Of a DNA stretch of 61,199 nt, positions 46,964-59,344 are shown piece after piece. Origin of the DNA: Phoronis australis (lineage: Eukaryota; Phoronida; Phoronidae). The first letter of the stretch is position 1. Every line of letters begins with the position of its first letter. The notes beneath the pieces were generated by a model. The model had not been told where the DNA came from and did not search any database. It saw only the letters and a program-made list of their open reading frames with translations. Made by a program: the position numbers and the translations under genes. The stretch is from contig NMRA01001064.1 in the NCBI GenBank assembly GCA_002633005.1, positions 1-61,199 on the forward strand, given 5' to 3'.

Positions 46964-48200
46964 AGCAACGTCTGTGTACTGATGACTCTCCTAAATTTCC
47001 TCGTTGGTACGAAAGTATCCAATTTCGCACAATGAGGAACGAGGCAGTAACTTGAGATAGCCATTTTTCTATAATTACGTCATTGGTGTTTGTTTTTTTT
47101 TATTATTTGAGCAACCTTTTGGGGTCGTTTTAAGCAGTGAGCTGTGTATAGTGCAGTATAAAATCATAATTTAAGATGCTGAATTCCGTATTTTAGAATT
47201 ATTAACATAAACGCAGTGTTTTTACTCAGAAATCTCCCTAACTTGAATCTGTAAATGGCCAGTGATAACAAATTTATTAAAAACTTAGATGGTGACGTCT
47301 TGTTTGTGTTTTATTCTGCTCAGTTGCACCAGGTTCTCTTACACTTGCCACCATCGCATACAAGAAGATAAAGCTTTGAGAAACATGCTCTGTATTCGAC
47401 ATACATCTCTTACACTTCTCAAACACAGCCTCCTTATACGTGTCATGCATTCAAATTGTATGCAAAAATTTTGGACGATTGAATCAAAGACTTTCGAGAA
47501 ATCGACATAGTACCAACAAGCATGTATGTACTTCCACGCCATTGTCATCAAATTTCTTAGGATCTAACCATAAGATGAAGAAAAAAGAAAATTAAGTCGA
47601 CACTTGTCGTACTATAATTTTCGAAAATGTTATTCATGTTGTATGTAAACTAATAATCAACGACTTCACACAAACGGCGTCGGCTGACGCGTTTGTTTAA
47701 TGTACTAGTGCGCAGGATTCTGGCGCAGTTATGATAGTATTACATTTTCCTTCTTTTTTTAAATTCTCAGATTTTCCTTATTTCTATTTTGTGATTGGTG
47801 TGCGGTACATACTCACTACTAGTGATTCAAAATTTTCCAAATGTTTATTTTTGTTGAACTTCACTTGTCTGCAACACTAGCTTGTTTAAGTGAATAAAGT
47901 TTACAGTAGAGCAAAATCAGCTCAGAAAGCAGGCAACAGAATGATGAATCGCAACATTAGGTGATACCTTTATGAAGTCGTCTTTTGAAAAATCTCAAAT
48001 CAATGAAGACTTCCCTCCAAAATGTATTCTAAATTTAGTAGCCACTGTACCAACGTAGACAAATCCCAAAACAATACATTAACAGGAATATTGGTGTTTA
48101 GTCTGATTTAATGTTTGTATTCCTTCGGGCCATGTCACTCCATTGCTTTGATGTACGAGTCCATGTGAATCATTCTTTAACATCTTTTACCGCAGTCTTG
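46964..48200. other. 3' flank of the peptide gene, no gene seen
   Basis: AT-rich. The overlapping frames at 47289-47551 on both strands show no coding character. Confidence 0.5.
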
Positions 48201-48411
48201 TGTCGCTGGCCAAATGGGTGAACGTTACGCGCGTAACTTACGGGCGTAAATTAATTCTTGTTAGAGGCGTAAAGTATTTTTGCAGCGCACAAAGTTACTT
48301 TACCCCACAAATAATTATTTTATCCCGCAAATAATTACTTTACGCCTCTAACAAGAATTAGTTTACGCACGTAATTTACGTGTGTAACGTTCACTCATTT
48401 GACCCACGATA
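48201..48411. repeat. Long inverted repeat (about 70-bp arms, MITE-like)
   Basis: The left arm 48207-48282 and right arm 48338-48409 are close reverse complements, sharing GTGAACGTTAC, ATTCTTGTTAGAGGCGTAAA and CAAATG(G/A)GTGAAC. The arms are rich in (T)TACGYGYGTAA words. The loop is about 55 nt. Confidence 0.8.
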
Positions 48412-49347
48412 GTCTTGTATCGTAAGTGTGAGACGTTTTAAAGGGTACAAGCCCAACGCCCCCGATACAAATTTTCAAATAAGCATCTCCGACATGTGCC
48501 CCAACTGCAAGGGTATCGAGAGAAATCTGCGTTACAAACAAATGTCGACATCTTACACTTAGTTTCCAGTGGGAAAAGAATTAACGAGACTAGACGGCAT
48601 TCACTTATATACACCGTCACAAGTGCTTCCCCAGTACATAGTACAGTGAACTGCCCACAGGGGTGCCGTGCGTCCACCTTTCGATATCAAAACTGTAAGA
48701 TATTTTAAGAAGGTTCCAAGGCACACTTGTAGAGAATGTAAGGACATGAGGGGTTATGTAAGATCGCACATCATTTTATTTTCCCAGAAGTACCTCCCTT
48801 TGCTCCAACGAATTAGCAGCGGCCGTATGAACCTCATAAAAAGGTGGTGACAGACAGACACTCTGCTCCCTCCATTTATGTTTGCGAATTCCGGAAGAGG
48901 CAGGCTTTTCCTATACGAGGTCATTGTTAGTCCCAATACGCGTATTAAAACACATGTATTATACTGAGTAAGTTTGCCAATTAATCCACGCTTTATTCAT
49001 GAGATTGGTTACATGTTTTGAAATAACAAAATCCGATCTGTCATTTCGCTACGTAAGCGAACTCCCGAAGGTATCAGCCAGCTCCAACCTGATATTGCAA
49101 TAGCGCATAATACAAGCTTATATCTCCTCGTCATTCAAATATCAGAGTACCTCTGCGTTGAGACCGTTCATGAAAACAAAAACGAAAATGGAATCTGTTT
49201 ATGACAACTGAAAAATTCGAAACAATTTTCTGTTTAATTTTTTGAGAGAAAATAGAAACTGAAATTCGAAAGTTTTTTAATTTCACCAGGACAAAATCAC
49301 GAATGGACAACTGTCTGGATTTTATAAACAAAAAGTTAGCTAAGCCT
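48412..49347. other. Intergenic, no gene seen
   Basis: Short frames only, with no recognised repeat or RNA gene. Confidence 0.5.
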
Positions 49348-50007
49348 TTAATGAGAAAGAATCATTTTTACTGTCATTTTTGATTGAATTACGATTTTCT
49401 GCGACGTACATTTAATTCCGGGATTCTAATGAATTACGCATGCGTCACTCGATCGGAAGTGACGTTCACATCCCAATCATTCCCACGCCAGGTTTGTTTA
49501 CATGCAATTCGGATGATATATCATCAGTATTTTCCTTCTTTGCTTCGTCGTCACTTGTTAGAAGCGTTTTAACACGCAAAGCGTCGCGAGCTGCAGCTGC
49601 CGTTGTGAGTCAAGGCAACCCCAGCGTACAAGGCCAGCCAGCAGTAGAGATTCACCATGTGTGATTCTTGTTTCGTTAGTTGTCTAATGCGGCCTTATTT
49701 CCCTCCGCTGTAGATGAAACGATGGCTATATCCCACACAATTGATTTCTAGTTCAGTCTAGGATTGTCCGAGAATACTCTTCAAAGACAAACAATTATGG
49801 CATTTTTTTAGGAAAATAGTATACAATCAGCAGATGTCCCCACAAAGGAGGCCGGAAATATCTAGGGCCGCGAACGTCACTTCCGGAGTTACGCATGCAC
49901 ATTAAATTAGAACCCGGGAAATCACGTTACTTGGAAATTTATTCAGGACAAACAGAAAATCGTAATTTAGTCAAAAGTGACACAAAAACTGTTGCCTATT
50001 CCTTTAA
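49348..50007. mobile_element. TTAA-flanked element of 660 bp with about 140-bp TIRs
   Basis: TTAA at 49348-49351 and 50004-50007 bound arms that pair imperfectly over roughly 140 nt. Shared blocks are ATTACGATTTTCTG, CCGGG(A/T)TTCTAAT, GCATGCGT and GGAAGTGACGTTC. The middle has no transposase frame. Different sequence from the 24370 family but the same TTAA boundary, suggesting piggyBac-type mobilisation. Confidence 0.7.
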
Positions 50008-50663
50008 GCTCATTTTAAAAACAAAAAAAACTAAGGGGATTTATGGTGGCTCATTTTACAGAGTCTATAAAAACTGTGCGGGGATGGCAATGTAAGGACA
50101 CTGCGAACGTTTGTAATTCGGAAATTGTGGTTGGTACCCTCTCGAGACATCCTCGGATCTCCAAAGTCAAGTACATCGCCAATCGAATTGCTACTTCTGT
50201 AATTAGTGAAAGACTCGGGAAGTCGTGCTGATCAGGAGCTAGCGTAATTAAAAATACGTCAGAATCGACGCTGAGCACAATCATTCATTAGCAGTTAAGT
50301 CACAATTCTCTTAATTAAACTGCGTGCTAATTTGAAGTGAAGCGTACTTCTTGCTACTGATTACAGATATATGCTCATCTTTAAGACTAATTAAAACCTC
50401 AAAACATTCCGTAGATCTTTCTAGGATCCTAAATGTATGTATTAACCATAAGTCAATCGTTTTAATAAATGACTGAAAGTAGGTAGGCGTTAGAAACGCG
50501 TTTGTATTGGAGGAAAAATTCTTAAAGCGACATTAAGCACGTACTTTCCGTAAAAAAAAAAACAAGTTTTGATTTAGATTAATCACCGTTATGAAACTTT
50601 TCCTTTGTGAAAATAAGTTTGGTTTGTGGGCTCACAGTTCATTTTCTCTTCGGGATAAGCCCA

Positions 50664-51018
50664 TTAAAGAGGCGTGGAACGAGAAAAAAAGAGACTAAAT
50701 TGCATTATTTAAAGTCTGTGGTTTCCTGCTACTGAAACAGAATTCAACCTGTCGATTTTTCTCCCACAAGGCAAACTACGTCTCTTTACTTGGTATGGTA
50801 AGACATAAACGTAACACATTACCTTATATGGAAAATGTGACCTTTGAACTTTGATGTAAACTAAACAATGGCGACTTCAAGCAGCAGCCACTCCGTTTAA
50901 GAGGCAATTAAGTAAGTTCTAACTACTTAAAATTAATTATAAAGGCATCGTAATATTCAAATATATTCTAAAATGCACTTTCAGTTCTTTTTGGGAAATC
51001 GTTTGCTGCACTGGCTGT
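50664..51018. mobile_element. TTAA-flanked transposon family, copy C (3'-truncated)
   Basis: TTAA at 50664 followed by AGAGGCGTGGAACGAGAAAA matches the left end of copies A and B. Similarity continues through TTTTTCTCCCACAAGGCAAA and AATGTGACCTTTGA and stops near 51018 at the CTGGCTGTG position. The right half is missing. Confidence 0.75.
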
Positions 51019-51495
51019 GTTATCCGGGACGGCCTGTTCATGAAAACTGAACACCCTGCGTGGCGACTCAAACGAGGGCACAGTCACCCTCTTGCTCGGA
51101 TTAGTTGACGTTTTCGTAACTTGCTCAGTAGGTCACCACTTCTAGTTTTAATTTCATTTTCCTAAAACTCAACAGAAAAATTCACGCTTTCACAGTAAGT
51201 GAAACTTGTCAAACTCTGACCAAAAAGTCAGAAAAAGTATCTTTACCGAAACATGAAATACGTCTGCTGCACTTCATCGACCAATCTGAAAACACACGGT
51301 TTCACATTGTTTCAAGGAGTTATTCAATTGCTTTCGACACTCTCCAAAGTAAAGCTCATGATTCCAACCCTGGTCGTGTAAAAGGGTGAACGTTGTGTGC
51401 AAATGAGGGTTTCTCAGGAGAAAGGAAACTGAAAAATCTCAGCGAGTGACCTGTGGATGATTTTGATCGCGAGAAGAAATCAACGAGACAGGTGG
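51019..51495. other. Intergenic, no gene seen
   Basis: No recognisable features between the truncated transposon and the GT-rich tract. Confidence 0.5.
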
Positions 51496-51499
51496 ATAT

Positions 51500-51566
51500 A
51501 TATGTGCGTGCGTGTGCGTGCGTGTGCGTGCGTGTGCGCGCGTGTGCGTGTGTGTTCGTGTGTGTA
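51500..51566. repeat. GTGCGTGCGT microsatellite
   Basis: Alternating purine-pyrimidine tract of GTGCGTGCGT units grading into GTGTGT. Such sequence can adopt Z-DNA. Confidence 0.85.
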
Positions 51567-51679
51567 TGGTGGTGTACCCTTTGAATTCTACCCGTTAAGA
51601 AGTTTCATGAACCAGCGAAACGAGTAAACAACTTCAAGTGTTGATGCGAAATCCGCAAACTGTATTCAAGTATAACTCT

Positions 51680-51756
51680 GTAAGTCACAAATTTGCGCAG
51701 TCGCAAACTGTGCAGTCACAAATTGTGTAGTCACAAGCCACGTAGTCACAAGTTGT
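51680..51756 (+). repeat. 15-bp tandem repeat (about five units)
   Basis: Units such as GCAGTCACAAATTGT and GTAGTCACAAGTTGT follow one another at 51697, 51712, 51727 and 51742, with a longer diverged first unit at 51680. Confidence 0.85.
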
Positions 51757-53600
51757 GTTTTCATCAATTGCCTCGATAGGATGTATAGCTGAGAAAAATT
51801 GACAGTTTGTTATTCTTCAAACCGGGATTATGAAGACACTGCGTGTTAGATTCAGCTGGCGAAGTAGTGAAACACTGAGGGGAATCGCAGGCGTTCTATT
51901 GCTGCCAATTCCAATTCAAGGAAAGCACTTAGAACAAATACACGTGAGCGAGTTAAAGGCCATTCGGCGTTGAAATCGCTGTGAAATTGCGAACCCCGAC
52001 ATGTGCGTTCAGGGATCTGTTTCAAAGAGGTACTTCAAGTCGATGACATAATATAATTAAATTTCACTCCAGGAAAGTAGACTAAGAAAATATACCCAGT
52101 TTGGTTAGATAATTTATATGAATTTTAACAAACAGTGATGTGTTAACATTCACATGACAATAATAGTTGCAATCGCGAGGTAGGAACGTAAGACACAGAT
52201 TCTGTCTGGAGCCTAACACCAAACGCCGCTCTTTATAACAAGGCCTCGTCTTATTTCATCGCTACTGGCCCAGTAACAATGACTGGGGCACGATGGAGGG
52301 ACTTCGTTGCTGTCTTTTGGCTACTTTATCCTCAAAGTCTTTTTGGCCTTTTATAAGTTCTCTGAAACATATTGGTAAAATACAAAAGTCAACTTATTTT
52401 GTTATTGGTGTTCTTCCCCATTCCTATTCAATATGTATTCACCTCATTCAATATATCTTCACCTTATACAATACAAATGCTATTTTACAACGTGTTACTA
52501 AGACTCGACTCAGGCTCGGATTCGAAATTTAACCAGTCATGCTACATTATTCTAGTAAAATTGAGTTAGTTTAGTCGGCCCATGCAATTGGTAAATTTTC
52601 GAGTCTAGCTTTGAGCACAGGTCCGATCTTCGTTAGTTGCTGAAACATTGCCATTTTTGATTGGTTTTGAATTGATTAGAATTGAAACCGGATAATATTT
52701 TACAAGTTTTCTCAAAGTTTAGCTTTTTCCTCAAACGCGTTGAGGTCATCGACAATCGAATGCCAAATTTTCGATGATTATTGTTAGATAATGAAAAGAC
52801 ACGCGGCTTTGGGAAACTTTTGTACCCGGATAAAAGATCATTATTCGATTTGATGTACATGATACAGAAACTTGATTAAATTTAATTTAATTTTTACTAT
52901 TGTATCGGTCAAACTGGGGTCCAGCAAAAATGGCTGAATGTCGTTGACGAATTTGTAAATGGGTAAAATGGTTAATTAAGCTAAGTATTCTACAGGTTAG
53001 GGGTCCGGCACAAAATTGGGCCCCGTCTCATAGCAACAGGTGGAAAGTTAGTACGTCGATTAGTACGGAAATTGCAGCGACCGGTGTGGCGACCGGAGGC
53101 AGTAAAGCATTGTGGCAATCAGAGAGTGCGGGTGTACAAACCTTGGCCAGCTCAACTAACTATGGCTCACAAACTTTAATCCAGTGATGACTTGATACTC
53201 ATATGCCTATGCTCACTAATAGATGTTGACATTACTGAGATTTTTAAAGCGAACGCCTGAGACTGCTTATACTCAATAAGGTGGCGCTGTAGAGTTAGAC
53301 GGCATAACTGTACAACGCCACGAACTTAGCCGCGACCACTTTGCACTTTCTAAAAATTAAGTTCTTGGCGTAGGCCAGATTTGGAGACGGTTTTGAGGTA
53401 TGCATTGCAAGTGGTTTCAATGGATCTGGTTTGCTCCTGCTAATGAACATGATGTAAATCAAAAAGGGACACTGGGCGACTGGATTTCCTTTTCTTCAAC
53501 ATGGCGGCTCCCTGTAGCTGCGTAGCTTTGCATTGCGGTAGAGTGACAAGAATCTGCTGCGATTTCAGGTAGTCCTCAAACAGCTTAGACTTACAAAAAG
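51757..53600. other. Intergenic, no gene seen
   Basis: Frames at 52293-52569 lack coding character. No further repeat partner recognised. Confidence 0.5.
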
Positions 53601-53720
53601 TTTGATTGGATAGGAGAATTCAGCTCAAAGTCTGATTGGATAGGAGAGTTCAGCTCAAAGTCTGATTGGATAGGAGAGTTCAGCTCAAAGTCTGATTGGA
53701 TAGGAGAATTCAGCTCAAAG
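53601..53720 (+). repeat. 30-bp tandem repeat, four units
   Basis: Four successive units of T(T/C)TGATTGGATAGGAGARTT plus CAGCTCAAAG begin at 53601, 53631, 53661 and 53691. They differ only at two positions, so the expansion is recent. Confidence 0.95.
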
Positions 53721-55007
53721 TTTGAGCCTCATTTGTGGATTTAGTGCTGCACGGTGTCGAGCATTGACAGGGAAGTGGTGGTTTTGAGCTGAAAATTATC
53801 AGTTTTGGGTTTTCCCACCTTTTTCTGAGTCTTTCATCCTTTTCGGTGGAAATAAAAGGGTCAAAAATATAAAACCGAGTTTCTGTGGTCATTTGTAGGG
53901 CTTTTTATTTTGGTTATAGAATTTTAGACTAGGACAGAGTAGACGAAAGGCAAGAAGCCTATTGACGTGTGCGCCGGCAATGAGAACTGTTCAGTGTCTC
54001 CTAAAGCAATGGACCTGTGTCTTCAGTCAAAAAAGCAACTAATTTAGGACCTCACTCCACCCCATCTATTTCTTTGATCATATTAGAAATTATTTAGGTT
54101 TAGACGATTTGGCATGGCGTTTTGCTTCATACTAGGACCACGTATGTTGCTTTACACTGTTGGTTACTTCCACTCGTCTAGGCAGTATGGCCGTTAAAGA
54201 GATTCTGGGAGGTTTGTTACAAACTATTCTACGGATTCTGTAGGATTCAAAATATTGCTGAATCCTAGGTATGAGTAAACATTCCGATGAAGAAAACTGT
54301 TATTTTAGCATCAGGGCATGGTGTAGAGCGGCTTTTAACAACTTGAAATTTGGAACAAAATGTTACACTAACTTGTGGATACCAGCGGCTGCAGATTGCT
54401 CAGGTGTTATTTAAATTTTGCCTACTCAAACATTTTGGCTAATTACTGTGACAAGATTTTGCAGATTTTACGCTTTCTTTGATTTTCCCAGCACGAAGTG
54501 AACTGGTCAATTTTGAACAGTTTTTCGTACCAAAAAAGAACATGGAGGTTTCGAAAACGTATGTACGGTTGCCTACACTTGTTGAAGGGGATTCCCTTTT
54601 TCATTTTTACCGCTTCCTAGCATTCTGCGTTCGCTATTTTGCAACACGTTGAGCAGAAGAGTAGAGTTGACTGCACATACGTTTTATCGTGTTGTAGATA
54701 GGATTGGTCTACGATTTTAAATTGCTCTGACTGTCAGAATATGTGAATGTCAGTTCAGTTGGGTTTAATTACGTGTAATTCTGAAATTTTGAATTAAAAT
54801 TCAGATGTGAAAAGTACCTTTCTATCCCCTGGTTTCTCAGACAAAAAGCAATGTCTTTACAAATCCAGCCGGGACTCGGCTTCACTTCGAAACTAAATTA
54901 TGAAGTAGTAACTAAACCTCAATGTTCTGGCATCTTAACAGGTATCCACGACATGCCTTACTCGTAAACAATATATCCAATGAGAAATTGGCCTGTAGGT
55001 CACGTGC
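53721..55007. other. Intergenic, no gene seen
   Basis: No recognisable coding or repeat features. Confidence 0.5.
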
Positions 55008-55132
55008 GCTCGTGTTTTTAGCTCGTAATTTTACGTTCGCAATTTTACGCTCGTATTTTTCGCTCGTAATTTTACATTGGTAATTTTGCGTTCATAATTT
55101 CACATTCGTAATTTTACACTCGCATTTTGAGC
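55008..55132 (+). repeat. 14-bp degenerate tandem repeat (about nine units)
   Basis: Units of the form (G/A)(C/T)TCGTAATTTTAC recur every 13-14 nt from 55008 to 55132. They are more diverged than the array at 53601, hence older. Confidence 0.9.
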
Positions 55133-56055
55133 ATGTTATGAAGTGTTCAGAAGGCAAAATATATTAATGCAAAAGACTGAAAATTATCGAAAACTGAATT
55201 TCTTTTTGCTTGCTGCCCTAGCCATCCAAGGCATTTGAAAGTGGTCCATATTAGTGCATAAGGAGGTGCCTAAATATCTGTCTATCAGGTTGTCTGACAA
55301 CGCTTATATTTTATTTGTTAAAATTAACATGATTTTTCAATATTTAGGTCGAGCGAAGTCTCGGTCATAATGACGAGCATAATTTCTGGTGAAATTTGTC
55401 CCCAAACGACCCACTTTAGGAATGCCCGAGGGTCACACTGTCTCTATATCTAGGATTTTGCGAGGGGGACAACCACAATTTTCGAAGATGTTCGCGATAC
55501 CCTTCAAAGCAGCATGCCGGCGGCAGCGTTCATTGTTCTTGTATGGAGAGGAGGGGGCGAGCACAATAAAAACCGCCTTTGGGTGTCTTCATGATTGCCT
55601 ATGGTCACCCGTAGCAGATATCTTCCAATTAAACCCCGGGTTACCACTAATTTGGCGTGCCGTTCGACGTCAAGTTTGGCCCCTAAACAATTATCACAAA
55701 TTCTATTGTTGTAGATTCGCGATTGCGACCAATTTCGCAACCACTCTACTGAAAAGTGTTGTCAGTCATTAGCCTCTAACGCCCCTTAGTTTCCATAGGC
55801 AGAATTTGAGGAACGGGGCGAAGAGGTTGCTCACCGAGCTTGCCCAATAGGTCGTCGCAATCGCTTTGCCCTTTGAAAATTGTGGCCGCCGTGGTCTTCC
55901 GCCCCTGGCGGCGATATTCACAGCTGCGCCACAAGTTAGAGTACGCCAACAAGTGCGCGTGTATTTGCGAAAACTTTTACGTCGGGTGCGTGGAAGTGCA
56001 GTTGTACTATCCTAGTTACACGTACAAGCACACTTATCCGTACAGGTTTTTTTAC

Positions 56056-56307
56056 GAAACCTCTTATAATCCTAATTTCATCATTTGCTTCGTTGAAATG
56101 AAGCACTGGGCTATAATCACATCAAGTTTGGAAGAATCGCCGTGGATGTTCTCTGAAAGCAGTAGTGCCTTGGTAACCATTTCCAAGTTTGTATCTGAAA
56201 GAGCTCTTTCCAAATCAACATTTCATAAAAGGGCTTCAAACTTTCGAGGGTTAAGGACGGTAATTGAACAGTGGTTTACTTTGCCATGTCTGTGTTCCAG
56301 CGTTCAG
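56056..56307 (+). CDS. Candidate exon inside a long open frame (weak)
   Basis: The 171-codon frame 55840-56355 is the longest in the window and carries a consensus donor CAG-GTAAGT at 56305-56313. Its first ATG is at 56098, opening MKHWAIITSSLEESPWMFSE. I recognise no domain. Frames of this length are only marginally unexpected in 61 kb, so this stays unproven. Confidence 0.15.
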
Positions 56308-56772
56308 GTAAGTCTGATCTGTTGGTCGATATGCATTGATCTTGCTAGAGTCTGACAGCTGAGACTGCAAGTTGAATTCCCAGTTGGGGCTGACCTTAGA
56401 AACAATTTTTATCTAAATTTAAAAAACGACCCACGTCACAGCCGAGCTAATGACGCCATTACGGAAAAAAAACGATGAAATGACATTTGCATGTTATGGT
56501 ATTCTGATTATTTTTTCATATTGATTAAAATGCTAAAGAAATAAACCTCAAGTCAACAGGATATCGCTCATCATTTATGAACGAGTAAAATTGGATAGCC
56601 CGACAAAAAACGTGTGATGCAGATTCACAATGGGGCGTCACGTGATTGAGTTTACATTCCCGCACGTTTACCAATAGTTGCATGTTGCTTCCCGGAGGAC
56701 TAATTTGTCAATTTTTAAACGCATTAAAATCATTTGCTATTTTCATTTAGTGTAGGAACTAGTTCAACTCAC

Positions 56773-56858
56773 CCAAAGTCAATTTCCCCGTCGCCGTCGG
56801 CATCTAATTTGTCCATTAATGTAATTAATTGATCGTCAGACAACGGTATCTTGGCTAT
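56773..56858 (-). CDS. EF-hand protein, exon with second calcium loop
   Basis: On the minus strand the acceptor TTGCAG precedes ATA GCC AAG. The exon reads IAKIPLSDDQLITLMDKLDA, then DGDGEIDFG, and ends before donor GTGAGT in phase 2. DADGDGEIDFG is a canonical EF-hand loop through position 11, and the position-12 Glu must come from the next exon. Calcium binding is expected. The next exon, at lower coordinates, was not identified. Confidence 0.85.
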
Positions 56859-57649
56859 CTGCAATCATGTAACAAAAAGTAGCACGCTTAGCAAAGTTAC
56901 TGCTATGAAACTTGACAAGCTCTCAATTGACTTATCAAGTATATTCACAGTAAGCAGACGATTTACATAAAGGGGGGTATTTCGTGTATTGATGCACTTT
57001 TCTTCTAATGGTTCTGACAATTTTCTTTTGGATGCTGATGTTGAAAGCTACTACTCACCATGTAGTTAAAATCAACGTACTGAGTGATGAAGTATGATTT
57101 GGCCTTCTCAGATTCGTCACTACAGTGTATTCAAATTCACGATGTACTTTATTTTATTACATCTTCCAACAATATTATTTACGACGAATATTTTTCCACT
57201 TATTTTGCCCATTTGTCGCAAGTACCCAGTCAAAAGCTTTCATAGGATCTTTTATTGCAGAAAGACCCGTCCTAATTGTTGCAGCTAACAAAAGACATCC
57301 ATTGAAGTTAAGTTAAAGGGACAGTGAGAAATGAAAAACGTCCGTCCTATGCAGCCGGCCGGCCATGCAATCTGAAAGCCATCAATAATAGATTCTCACA
57401 AATGCGTGTGTCATTACCAAGGTCGTATGTCAATTCATTTTATTTTTGTTTGTATATTAACTTTCGCTGGAATAGTGTCGTAGAATATGCAGATCTAACA
57501 ATATGATTTATACTAACTTTGGGATTCCGATCATTGTTTTTCGACAGTTGTACTAAAGTCAAGGGGCAATGTGGTTACAAACGTTTGGAGAGGTCAACTC
57601 CGGCTAAGCTCATGCAGACCTCTGCAAGAAGTATTATACCTATCAATAC

Positions 57650-57943
57650 CTTTATTCCCAATCTGAACTCGTCTCTGCTGACACTCCAACTGTTGTCTGT
57701 GTCAAACTGCTTGAATAAGTCAATTGTGTTTATTTCTTTCTCTTTGACAAAATTCATCAAAACTTCCATTGGATCTTCTTGGCGACCAAGCCTCACTTTC
57801 GTTTTCTTGTCATCTTTGTGCGTTAGCGACCCCTGGCGAATGACTAGCGAAGGATACAGTTCCTGGATTTCATTTAAACAGGTGGCAATTTCTTTGGCGT
57901 CCATCTGAACATTCTGGAACGAACGGTTTGGTCGCAATGTCAG
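57650..57943 (-). CDS. EF-hand protein, exon with first calcium loop
   Basis: The acceptor TTTGCAG precedes CTG ACA TTG. The 98 codons read LTLRPNRSFQNVQMDAKEIA, later PMEVLMNFVKEKEINTIDLF, KQFDTDNSWSVSRDEFRLGI and K before donor GTATTG (phase 0). The loop is DTDNSWSVSRDE, with Trp where Gly normally sits at loop position 6. Joining to the next exon puts 24 residues between the two loops, the standard EF-hand pair spacing, which supports the splice. The family is not named: LRRC74-like or other EF-hand proteins are possible. Upstream exons were not found. Confidence 0.85.
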
Positions 57944-58701
57944 CTGCAAATATTTATCTATATTGAAGGTCACTGACACTAAGCCCTAATGTTAACGAGT
58001 TCTTTAAGAATATGTAATGAGTTATACATTTACAGAATATCACTAAGAATCGTTTATCAAATAAGGAAGTGTCACGAGTAATTGCATCGCGTCGAGCTCT
58101 GTCTTAGAGACATTCGCCCCGCGTGTGGCATAATGTTGCCACAGATATTTAGACTATTTATATCCATGACTCCTGTGAATGCGCGATCCCCGGAGGATGT
58201 CATACAAATACTGGTTGTCTAAGCAAGGGCGTAGGAACCAGCTGACCACTTTCAAAACTTAAAAGTGTTACAGATGTATCAACCGGTGGAATTTTACGTC
58301 AACAATTTTCTGAAATTCAAATGACGACTAAACAATCGGAGTGATATTTTCCAATTCTAGATTTAATTAAGCAGTAAAAGACGGAGGTAAATAGATGCCG
58401 TTGATCATTGGCACGAGCTTCTCAGATTATTTTGCATCACTTTGACGCTTTCTAATAACTTTCGCCCTAGTGAACGGTTAGTCGAAATGAATTAAAGAAC
58501 ATCGCGTGCGCCAACCGAGAAGCCCTAGAGATTTTTTGTCGCAGTTCCAGGACACCCGAACAACACGGCTCACGGACTTGTAAACTCATTAGCTAAGTGA
58601 CTCACAAACACGGCCCGGCACTCATAAGATATAACGCGTGTGTACTTAAAAACACGTCGACTCACTGACTCATTACACGGACGATACTAAGAGTTTTAGT
58701 T
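57944..58701. other. Upstream of the EF-hand exon, no further exon found
   Basis: The earlier exons of the minus-strand EF-hand gene should lie here or beyond the window. None could be supported. Confidence 0.45.
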
Positions 58702-59000
58702 TGCGGGGTGTCGAACGTAATTTCCCAACTTCCTGAAACCCTTTGAAACCTTGTGTTTACAGACTGGTCGATGAAGTGCAAGCAGACGCATTTCATGTTT
58801 CGGCAATGTTACCTTTTCTGAATGTTTTTTGGTTAATTTGACATGTTTCGTGAACCTTTTCTGTCGGTTTCTAGAAAACGGAGATTAATAAAAATAAGAG
58901 TACCTCAAACCGTAAGTGGTGACGCACTGAGCAAGTTACGAAAATGCTGATTCGAGTAAAGGAGTGTTCCCCCGGTTTTCACACCAGAGCATCAGTAATT
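58702..59000 (+). repeat. Dispersed repeat, copy 2 (partner of 20971-21300)
   Basis: Shares CGTAATTT, GCAAGCAGACGC and GTGGTGACGCACTGAGCAAG with the copy in the last aminopeptidase intron, same orientation. Confidence 0.75.
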
Positions 59001-59344
59001 CCAAAAATACGCTTTTCAACCCTTAAAACGAATGTATGCTCTGAAAGTCCATTTTTGAATACCATTGTTTTGTTTCATGTTTCATGGTGAAACCCTTGTT
59101 TCGTTTTTTTAATACGAAGACTTAGTGTCCCTAATTCACATAATCAATGCATAGACCCAGTGGAGTACACTGATTACTTTAACCGAAAGATTCACCGTAA
59201 ATTTAATTCGCGAATCCGTCCAGACCGCTGCGTGGGTCTTCATTACTATTTAAAACCAACTAGGAAGATTCAAAGTACATTTCGGGGTGAGTGAAGTATA
59301 CCAAATTGTCCAAAACGCCGTCAGAAATGTAGCACTCTATGTTA

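Noticed and set aside
57059-57119. Possible middle exon of the EF-hand gene reading EKAKSYFITQYVDFNYM before a GTGAGT donor on the minus strand
   Set aside because: Its phase does not fit between the two EF-hand exons. Direct joining of those exons already gives the canonical 24-residue loop spacing. No pyrimidine tract precedes the acceptor.
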